NCBI GenBank assembly: GCA_030631125.1
Contig: DAOVLS010000140.1
Coordinates: forward strand, 1 to 6,415
From: Planctomycetales bacterium
GTDB lineage: Bacteria; Planctomycetota; Phycisphaerae; SM23-33
Direction of reading: 5' to 3'
Length of the DNA: 6,415 nucleotides
Within the stretch, counting starts at the first letter, position 1; each line of letters begins with the position of its first letter. The position numbers and the translations under genes were made by a program. Under the pieces are notes generated by a model. The model was given only the letters and a program-made list of their open reading frames with translations. It did no database searches and was not told the origin of the DNA. This document shows, one piece after another, positions 1 through 5,283 of this stretch.

Positions 1-10
1 CCCGAACATG

Positions 11-57
11 TACCTTACAGTCCTTCCGGTTTGATTGGACTGATTCAAGGTAAGGAG
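11..57 (+). promoter_or_regulatory. Possible folded recA leader covering the ribosome binding site
   Basis: The 65 bases before recA contain a good Shine-Dalgarno, AAGGAG at 52-57, eight bases before the ATG at 66. The bases CCTTAC at 13-18 are exactly complementary to GTAAGG at 50-55, which overlaps that site. Stacked inside, AGTCC at 19-23 is complementary to GGACT at 37-41. If formed in the mRNA, this two-part stem would hide the ribosome binding site. The complementarity is seen directly; a regulatory role is inference and such short stems arise by chance. I see no convincing -35/-10 pair and no clear LexA-type palindrome in these 65 bases, so the real promoter may lie before the window. 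Confidence 0.25.
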
Positions 58-65
58 AACATCAG

Positions 66-1100
66 ATGGCGAAATCGCCCAGCAGTAACAAGTCAGCAGC
101 CGTTGCGGATCAGCGTCGTGAAAAGGCGCTCGAGACGGCATTGCAGCAGATCGAGAAGAACTACGGTAAGGGCAGTATTATGAGACTTTCGGACGATCAG
201 ATCGTTCCGGTGGACGGTATATCGACGGGGCCTTTGAGTCTGGACCTTGCCCTGGGCGGGCAGGGTATGCCTTGCGGTCGGATTTGTGAGTTGTATGGCC
301 CGGAGGGCGGCGGGAAGACGACGCTGGCGTTGCACGTAATCGCCAACGCCCAGGCCAACGGCGGGGTGGCTGCATTCATCGACGCCGAACACGCGCTGGA
401 CCCGACCTGGGCGAGGAAACTCGGCGTAAAACTCGACAGCCTGCTCATATCCCAACCTGACACCGGCGAACAGGCGCTGGAAATATGCGAGATGCTCGTC
501 CGCTCCAACGCCGTCGATGTCATCGTCATCGATTCGGTCGCAGCCCTTATCCCACGGGCGGAAATCGAGGGCGATATGGGCGCGACGCACGTCGGTCTGC
601 AGGCTCGCCTGATGAGCCAGGCGATGCGGAAACTCACCGGCGCAATCGCCAAGAGCCGGACCTGCGTAATCTTCATCAACCAGATACGGATGAAGATCGG
701 CGTGATGTTCGGCAACCCGGAGACGACTCCGGGCGGGCGGGCGTTGAAATTTTATTCATCCGTCCGCGTCGATATCCGCCGTGTCTCGACGATTAAGGAA
801 GGCGACCGCGCCGTCGGCAACCACGTCCGAGCGCGAGTCGTTAAGAACAAGATCGCCCCGCCGTTCAGAACGGCAGAGTTCGACATAATGTTCGACAGCG
901 GAATCAGCGTCGTCGGCGACGTGCTGGACCTCGGAGCCGACAACGACGTCGTTACCAGAAGCGGTTCGTGGTACAGTTTCGGCGACGTCCGACTCGGACA
1001 AGGCAAACCCGCAGCCGTTGCCTTCCTCAAGGACAACGCCGACCTCTACGAAGAAGTCCGCGCCGCGGTGGTCGAAAAACTCTCCTCACATACAACTTAA
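66..1100 (+). CDS. recA: RecA recombinase
   Basis: RecA binds single-stranded DNA as an ATP-driven filament, catalyses homologous strand exchange and stimulates LexA self-cleavage in the SOS response; it acts in the cytoplasm. The 344-residue product aligns from memory with E. coli RecA at an offset of about 12 residues. It has the Walker A loop GPEGGGKTT at 78-86 (Lys84), the catalytic Glu108 in [10 protein letters not shown], the Walker B strand DVIVIDS at 151-157 (Asp156), DNA-binding loop L1 around 162-181, and loop L2 starting [19 protein letters not shown] at 203-221 with the switch Gln206. Two oddities stand out. The usual Ser-Ser of GPESSGKTT is Gly-Gly, and the protein stops at [10 protein letters not shown] with no acidic C-terminal tail. 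There is no intein. AAGGAG eight bases upstream supports this start. recX, a frequent neighbour, does not follow; a hairpin-rich gap does. Identification is essentially certain. Confidence 0.99.
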   Translation: MAKSPSSNKSAAVADQRREKALETALQQIEKNYGKGSIMRLSDDQIVPVDGISTGPLSLDLALGGQGMPCGRICELYGPEGGGKTTLALHVIANAQANGGVAAFIDAEHALDPTWARKLGVKLDSLLISQPDTGEQALEICEMLVRSNAVDVIVIDSVAALIPRAEIEGDMGATHVGLQARLMSQAMRKLTGAIAKSRTCVIFINQIRMKIGVMFGNPETTPGGRALKFYSSVRVDIRRVSTIKEGDRAVGNHVRARVVKNKIAPPFRTAEFDIMFDSGISVVGDVLDLGADNDVVTRSGSWYSFGDVRLGQGKPAAVAFLKDNADLYEEVRAAVVEKLSSHTT

Positions 1101-1140
1101 GGGTTCTTCGCAACGGATAATATGGATTCGAGTTGTTTTT

Positions 1141-1224
1141 TCGACACAGAGACGCAGAGGAACAGAGGTATAAAATAAAAAGAATCTTTTTTTAAATCCC
1201 TGTCTCTCTGCGTCTCTGTGTCGA
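1141..1224. repeat. Long imperfect inverted repeat (hairpin) between recA and the next gene
   Basis: Bases 1141-1159 (TCGACACAGAGACGCAGAG) are the exact reverse complement of 1206-1224, a 19-bp perfect stem. Pairing continues inward with mismatches and wobbles (1160-1175 against 1190-1205) to an AT-rich centre that has its own small stem (AAAAAG at 1177-1182 with CTTTTT at 1186-1191). The whole 84 bases can fold into one long hairpin. A run of six T lies at 1231-1236, seven bases after the stem, so it might also act as a weak terminator for recA. The CACAGAGACGCAGAG wording recalls short palindromic repeats scattered between genes in many environmental bacterial genomes. On the minus strand this region encodes peptide text such as SVPLRLCVEK, which is familiar from spurious ORFs made by such repeats. 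Being a dispersed repeat is inference. Confidence 0.8.
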
Positions 1225-1262
1225 ACGATGTTTTTTATGGACAATAAGAAAGGAGCATTGTT

Positions 1263-2108
1263 ATGAGAATTACCGGGAGTTTGCTTGTGTGTTTGTTTGT
1301 GTCTGCGGGGCTTTGGATTGCTGTTGCGAGCGGGCAGGGCGAAGCCAAAGCGCCAGCCAGGGCCGCTTCGGCCGACGCGCCGACCGGGGTCAAAATCGTA
1401 CCGGCCTCCATCGAGGAGACACGCCGGAAAGACCTTGTCCCGAAAAAAAGAAGTTGGGGTAGTATCTCTCCGGAGTTGAAACTGAAACTCCACGTCGTCG
1501 GCGACGCAGCCGCTAAGGCAAAACGCTTCGGGCGGGTCAAGATCACCAAGGCCGTCGATGATACCGGGGAAAACCTCATCAAGACCGCTTCGACTTTCAG
1601 CCGGAGCGAGGGTATGGCTACGATTGATAAATGGAAGAAGCAGGGGGTTACAAACGGCTTCGCCGTAGAACTGAAACTAAAGCCCGCTGCGCGAAAGGCT
1701 GCAAAAATCAGCACGCTCAAAGGTTCGTTCGTGCTACTGTCCGGCGGGAAAGTCGTTAACGTTACAATCGCCGACGTCATCGCGCATACCGGTAAAGAAG
1801 TCAAAGACGCAGCCCTGGCCGAGGCCGGCGTCAAACTCAAAATCAGTTCGCAGACCAAAGGCGGAAAAGTCGTCGCTTACACTATCGAGGGCAATACGGA
1901 CATAGTAGTGGGAGCCGAACTGGTGGACGCAGCGGGCAAGGTCGTCAGAAGTTTCGGCGGATGGCAGCGATCGGGCAAAGGTCCGAAGGTTTATAACCGT
2001 CGGTCCCAGGGGAAAATGCCCGAAAAAGCGGGGCTGAAACTCACTATCCTCAAAGGCGCAAAAACCGTTACCGTGCCGATTGATCTGAAGGATATTCCGT
2101 TACCGTGA
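1263..2108 (+). CDS. Predicted exported beta-rich protein of unknown function
   Basis: I do not recognise this 281-residue protein as a named family. Residues 1-24 look like a Sec signal peptide: one Arg near the start, a hydrophobic stretch ITGSLLVCLFVSAGLWIAVA, then a likely cleavage near ASG-Q. The only cysteine, Cys10, lies inside the signal and does not form a lipobox. A low-complexity Ala/Pro linker (about 25-42) follows. The rest alternates short hydrophobic strands with Lys-rich turns (ELKLKLHVV at 71-79, FAVELKLK at 133-140, GSFVLLS at 154-160, LKLTILKG at 258-265), suggesting beta-sandwich domains around 68-160 and 160-281. By my count there are about 49 Lys/Arg against 24 Asp/Glu, so the mature protein is strongly basic. 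The ending VPIDLKDIPLP resembles endings I recall from planctomycete exported proteins. AAGGAG at 1250-1255, seven bases before the ATG, supports the start. It has its own terminator and appears to be a single-gene unit. Confidence 0.85.
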   Translation: MRITGSLLVCLFVSAGLWIAVASGQGEAKAPARAASADAPTGVKIVPASIEETRRKDLVPKKRSWGSISPELKLKLHVVGDAAAKAKRFGRVKITKAVDDTGENLIKTASTFSRSEGMATIDKWKKQGVTNGFAVELKLKPAARKAAKISTLKGSFVLLSGGKVVNVTIADVIAHTGKEVKDAALAEAGVKLKISSQTKGGKVVAYTIEGNTDIVVGAELVDAAGKVVRSFGGWQRSGKGPKVYNRRSQGKMPEKAGLKLTILKGAKTVTVPIDLKDIPLP

Positions 2109-2140
2109 ACGTGCGTTCCGTGAACGAAACACCTTATCAG

Positions 2141-2185
2141 CGCGAGACGATAAGTCCTTCGACTTGTCGTTTCGCGTTTTTTTTT
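2141..2185 (+). terminator. Intrinsic terminator just before alaS
   Basis: Bases 2141-2156 (CGCGAGACGATAAGTC) pair with 2161-2176 (GACTTGTCGTTTCGCG) to give a 16-bp stem with two G-U wobbles and a CTTC loop at 2157-2160. Nine T follow at once (2177-2185). This is a textbook Rho-independent terminator for the exported-protein gene, whose stop codon ends 32 bases before the stem. Its T run ends 17 bases before the alaS ATG and 5 bases before the alaS Shine-Dalgarno, leaving no room for an ordinary downstream promoter. It may therefore also control alaS as a leader terminator, which is inference. Confidence 0.9.
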
Positions 2186-2192
2186 ATATAAG
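2164..2192 (+). promoter_or_regulatory. Candidate alaS promoter overlapping the terminator
   Basis: TTGTCG at 2164-2169 (4 of 6 to TTGACA) and TATAAG at 2187-2192 (5 of 6 to TATAAT) are separated by exactly 17 bases. Transcription would begin near 2199-2200, only a few bases before the alaS ATG at 2203. That would give an almost leaderless message lacking the AGGTGAGG Shine-Dalgarno at 2191-2198. The presence of that Shine-Dalgarno argues for a longer leader from an upstream start, so this promoter is a weak alternative. The -10 lies in the AT-rich tail of the terminator, where chance matches are likely. Confidence 0.25.
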
Positions 2193-2202
2193 GTGAGGCG
2201 TT

Positions 2203-4902
2203 ATGAGCAAAACATCCAAACAGATTCGTCGTGAATTTATTCAGTTCTTCGAGGATCGCGGGCATACGTTTGCGCCGTCAAGTTCGCTGCTGCCGGTCGA
2301 CGACCCGACGCTGCTGTTCACCAACGCCGGGATGAACCAGTTCAAGGACGTCTTCCTCGGCGCAGGCTCCAGGCCATACAGCCGGGCTGTCAACTCCCAG
2401 AAGATCATCCGCGCCGGAGGAAAGCACAACGACCTCGAAGACGTCGGGCACGACACTTTTCACCACACCTTCTTCGAGATGCTCGGAAACTGGTCGTTCG
2501 GGGACTATTTTAAAGCCGAAGCGATTGAGTGGGCGTGGGAACTCCTGACGGACGTCTGGGGCCTGCCTAAGGATAAACTCTGGGTGGGCGTCTTCGGCGG
2601 CGACAAGCAGGCCGGTCTTGGGCCTGACGACGAAGCGATCGAACTCTGGCCCAAAGTTACCGACATCCCGGCCGGGCGCGTTTTGCCCGGTTCGATGAAG
2701 GACAATTTCTGGGAGATGGGCGAGACCGGGCCTTGCGGACCTTGCACGGAGATACACATCGACCTTGGCGAGAGCGTCTGCGACGGTTCGCCGCATCCGG
2801 GGACGCCCTGCGGCGTCAGCGTCGAAGGATGCCGGCGGTTCATCGAACTGTGGAACCTGGTGTTCATACAGTACAACCGCGACGCATCGGGCAAACTGGA
2901 ACCCCTGCCTGCGAAGCACGTCGATACCGGTCTGGGGCTGGCGAGAATCTCGGCTGTCCTCCAGGGTAAAACCGACAACTACGCCACTGACATCTTCAGC
3001 CCGCTGATGGACTGGTTGGCCGATAAGACGGGCGTTCGCTACGGACAAGGCGGCGATACGGACGTGGCGATGCGTGTTCTCGCCGACCACGCCCGCGCCT
3101 GCACCTTCGCCATCGCCGACGGCGTCCTGCCGAGCAACGAGGGACGCGGCTACGTCATTCGCCGAATCCTCCGCCGGGCGGCACGCTTCGGGCGAAATCT
3201 CAACCAGCACGAACCGTTCATCCATAACCTCGCAGCCGTCATCGCCGAGCAGGTAGGCGATTTCTTCCCCGAAGTCGCACAACGAGCCGGGCAGGCCGCA
3301 GAGACGATCCTCGAAGAGGAAGAATCGTTCAACCGGACGCTGGACCGGGGTCTCGACCTCTTCAACCGGGCGGCGGAGAAAGTCGCCGACGACGGGAAAA
3401 AGCAAATTACCGGCGATGTGGCCTTTGAGTTGTACGCGACTTACGGCTTCCCCGTTGACCTGACGCAACTGATGTCGGCTGAACGGGGCCTTACGGTGGA
3501 TATCGACGGTTACGAACGAGAAATGGAAAATCACCGGGAAATTTCGTCGGCAGGGGGCGGGGCGTTTCAGGCCGTTGCGATTACGGGACTACCGGAGACG
3601 GACGATTCGGCCAAGTATGATCGCGAATGTATGGAGGCGACGCTTCTCGGATGGGTCATCGATGGGAAATACACCACAGAAGGCGAGTTAGCCGTAGGTG
3701 ACAAAGCCGCTCTTGTAGTTGACAAGACCTGCTTTTACGGCGAATCCGGCGGGCAGGTCGGGGATGTCGGCACTATCTGTTGCCCGCAAACGGGAGGCGT
3801 ATTCGAAGTCAATGAAACAAAAGTTGCAGGTGCATGCGTCTTGCACTTCGGTGAGATGTTGATCGATACATTGAAGTCCGGCGTCGAGGTTGATCTGGAT
3901 ATTGACCCATTGCGACGTATGAACACCATGCGCAATCATACAGCCACTCACCTGCTGAACTGGGCGTTGCGGAAGGTTTTGGAAGGGAACATCGACCAGG
4001 CCGGTAGCGTCGTCTCGCCGGAGAGGTTGCGATTCGACTTTACATACGGAAAGGCCGTTATGGCTGAACAACTTGCCGAAGTCGAACGCCTCGTCAACGG
4101 GCGAATCCTGGCCGATGAACCGATTTTCGCAAATGACATTCCGCTGGCCCAGGCCCAAAAGATTCCGGGCGTCCGTGCGGTGTTCGGGGAGAAATATCCC
4201 GACCCGGTCCGCGTCGTCAGCGTGGCAGTGGACGATCCGGCCAACCAAGCCGACGAAAGCACTCTTGTGGAGTTTTGCGGCGGGACGCACCTGGAGCGGA
4301 CCAGCCAGGCGGGATTCTTCAAGATTCTTTCGGAAGAATCGGTCGCCAAGGGCGTCCGTCGAATCACAGCCGTTACCGGCCACCAAGCCGTCCGGCACAT
4401 TCAGCGGCTTGACGAAGCGGTTTCGTCGGCATCAGGTGCGCTTCGCGTACCGATTGAGCAGATTTTCGAGCGGATAACCGCGATGCAGAAGGAGATAAAG
4501 CAACTCCGCAAGGGCCAGTCCGCCAAACAGACCGGCGGCGGTCAGTTCAAGCCTGATTTTGTGGTCAAAACGCCCGAGGGCGACGCATTAATCGGGTCGG
4601 TCGATTTCGCCGACGCCGGAGCGATGCGAAAAATCTGCGACGTCCAGCGTCAAAAAGGCGCTGCCGCCATTCTCCTGGGCGGAACGGCTGAGGGAAAAGT
4701 CATGCTTGTGGCGATGGTCAGCGAGTCGCTGGTCAAGACCGGTGGAATAAAAGCCGGCGAATGGGTCAATGCGTCGGCTGCCGTCGTCGGTGGAAAGGGC
4801 GGTGGGAAACCCACCATGGCGCAGGCAGGCGGGAAAGACGCCGGGAAACTTTCCGAAGCATTGAAGGTCGGTGCGGACTGGTTGCGGGGGAAACTTGGAT
4901 AA
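2203..4902 (+). CDS. alaS: Alanyl-tRNA synthetase (AlaRS)
   Basis: AlaRS joins alanine to tRNA-Ala using ATP and clears mischarged Ser- or Gly-tRNA-Ala. The 899 residues (E. coli about 876) show every domain. The class II catalytic core covers about 1-260, with TNAGMNQFK (40-48), RAGGKHNDLEDVG (70-82), HHTFFEMLGNWSFGDYFK (87-104) and GPCGPCTEIH (176-185). The tRNA-recognition domain runs to about 460. The editing domain has intact zinc ligands His579 and His583 (HTATH) and Cys692 and His696 (CGGTH). A short helical linker (about 735-775) leads to the C-Ala domain ending GGKGGGKPTMAQAGGKDAG (863-881). Odd points: motif 3 reads GLGLAR (243-248) where GMGLER is usual, and a Cys-containing insert (Cys193, Cys203, Cys210) precedes ELWNLVFIQYNR. 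AGGTGAGG at 2191-2198, four bases before the ATG, sets the start. A strong terminator sits directly upstream and a three-arm repeat directly downstream. Confidence 0.99.
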   Translation: MSKTSKQIRREFIQFFEDRGHTFAPSSSLLPVDDPTLLFTNAGMNQFKDVFLGAGSRPYSRAVNSQKIIRAGGKHNDLEDVGHDTFHHTFFEMLGNWSFGDYFKAEAIEWAWELLTDVWGLPKDKLWVGVFGGDKQAGLGPDDEAIELWPKVTDIPAGRVLPGSMKDNFWEMGETGPCGPCTEIHIDLGESVCDGSPHPGTPCGVSVEGCRRFIELWNLVFIQYNRDASGKLEPLPAKHVDTGLGLARISAVLQGKTDNYATDIFSPLMDWLADKTGVRYGQGGDTDVAMRVLADHARACTFAIADGVLPSNEGRGYVIRRILRRAARFGRNLNQHEPFIHNLAAVIAEQVGDFFPEVAQRAGQAAETILEEEESFNRTLDRGLDLFNRAAEKVADDGKKQITGDVAFELYATYGFPVDLTQLMSAERGLTVDIDGYEREMENHREISSAGGGAFQAVAITGLPETDDSAKYDRECMEATLLGWVIDGKYTTEGELAVGDKAALVVDKTCFYGESGGQVGDVGTICCPQTGGVFEVNETKVAGACVLHFGEMLIDTLKSGVEVDLDIDPLRRMNTMRNHTATHLLNWALRKVLEGNIDQAGSVVSPERLRFDFTYGKAVMAEQLAEVERLVNGRILADEPIFANDIPLAQAQKIPGVRAVFGEKYPDPVRVVSVAVDDPANQADESTLVEFCGGTHLERTSQAGFFKILSEESVAKGVRRITAVTGHQAVRHIQRLDEAVSSASGALRVPIEQIFERITAMQKEIKQLRKGQSAKQTGGGQFKPDFVVKTPEGDALIGSVDFADAGAMRKICDVQRQKGAAAILLGGTAEGKVMLVAMVSESLVKTGGIKAGEWVNASAAVVGGKGGGKPTMAQAGGKDAGKLSEALKVGADWLRGKLG

Positions 4903-4913
4903 TTGTAAAAATC

Positions 4914-4993
4914 AACAGCGCCGAACTTCCAAGCCGATGCGCGCACTGGCTTGGGAGTTCGGCGCTGCTCACGATAAACCGTTCGGCGCTGTT
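4914..4993. repeat. Inverted repeat with a third competing arm after alaS
   Basis: Bases 4916-4935 (CAGCGCCGAACTTCCAAGCC) pair with 4948-4967 over 20 bp with one G-U wobble, leaving a 12-base loop whose centre TGCGCGCA (4938-4945) is itself a palindrome. A second copy of the right arm follows: GTTCGGCGCTGTT at 4981-4993 is the exact reverse complement of 4914-4926. The left arm can therefore pair with either of two right arms, but not both. The stem starts 11 bases after the alaS stop codon. No T run follows either stem directly, so it is not a classical intrinsic terminator, though it may stabilise or help end the alaS message. It lies before the rpmF promoter at 5029-5057, so it would appear only in transcripts coming through from alaS. 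Confidence 0.85.
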
Positions 4994-5028
4994 AATGCGC
5001 CCGGTCTGTTGTGATAGATGTTTTTTCA

Positions 5029-5057
5029 TTGACAATTCCGCCTCTTACCGATAGATT
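5029..5057 (+). promoter_or_regulatory. Sigma70-type promoter for rpmF-plsX-fabH
   Basis: TTGACA at 5029-5034 is a perfect -35 box. Exactly 17 bases later, TAGATT at 5052-5057 matches the TATAAT -10 box at four of six positions. Transcription would start near 5064, giving an rpmF leader of about 33 bases. A six-T run at 5021-5026 lies just upstream. This is the best promoter candidate in the window and makes the last three genes a separate transcription unit from alaS. It was found by eye; no transcript data support it. Confidence 0.65.
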
Positions 5058-5096
5058 CCGCCGACGTTTAGTGGATATTTCTTACGAAGGACTAAA

Positions 5097-5279
5097 ATGC
5101 AACCATCACAAAAATTAAGTCGTTCCCGTACCCGTCAGCGCCGAAGTCACCACGCGATGAGCGGTGTGAACCTGGCCGATTGCCCTCGTTGCAACAAGCC
5201 GAAACTGCCCCACGCCGCATGCGCCAATTGCGGTTATGTCCGGGCCGGACTGAGCCTGAAGATCGAGAAAGAGGGCTGA
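5097..5279 (+). CDS. rpmF: 50S ribosomal protein L32
   Basis: L32 is a small protein of the large ribosomal subunit. The 60-residue product has the expected basic N-terminal segment SRSRTRQRRSHH (8-19) and a four-cysteine zinc knuckle, CPRC at 29-32 and CANC at 42-45, with the family phrase PKLPH between them. The usual N-terminus MAVPKRKTSKSRR is replaced by MQPSQKLSRSRTRQ, a divergence that fits a distant phylum. GAAGG at 5086-5090, six bases before the ATG, supports the start. It is the first gene of the cluster with plsX four bases downstream. In E. coli the gene before rpmF is yceD (DUF177); here that place is taken by alaS, and no such ORF is present. The retained cysteines suggest the zinc-binding form of L32. 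Confidence 0.96.
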   Translation: MQPSQKLSRSRTRQRRSHHAMSGVNLADCPRCNKPKLPHAACANCGYVRAGLSLKIEKEG

Positions 5280-5283
5280 AGTG

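Noticed and set aside
3..14. Possible LexA-type SOS box before recA (CGAACATGTACC)
   Set aside because: Only one half resembles the CGAAC-N4-GTTCG form; the second half does not match, and the operator type used in this lineage is unknown to me.
1116..1176. Possible -10 boxes (GATAAT at 1116-1121, TATAAA at 1169-1174) for the exported-protein gene
   Set aside because: Neither has a TTGACA-like partner at 16-18 bases, and the gap is AT-rich enough to give such matches by chance.
1086..1493. Minus-strand ORF across the recA downstream gap
   Set aside because: It overlaps the start of the exported-protein gene and reads through the palindromic repeat; its SVPLRLCVEK-like text is typical of spurious translations of such repeats.
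2278..3534. Long 418-codon minus-strand ORF inside alaS
   Set aside because: It lies wholly opposite alaS, whose domain motifs are unmistakable; it has no recognisable family signature and reflects GC-rich codon bias in the complementary strand.
4766..5054. Overlapping ORFs on both strands after alaS with near-identical text (SAELPS...CAH...LGSSALL)
   Set aside because: The match between strands simply reflects the inverted repeat at 4914-4993; neither has a credible ribosome site or family.
5281..5283. GTG at 5281 as the plsX start
   Set aside because: The next codon is ATG and gives the family N-terminus [11 protein letters not shown] with suitable Shine-Dalgarno spacing; one extra Met is less likely.
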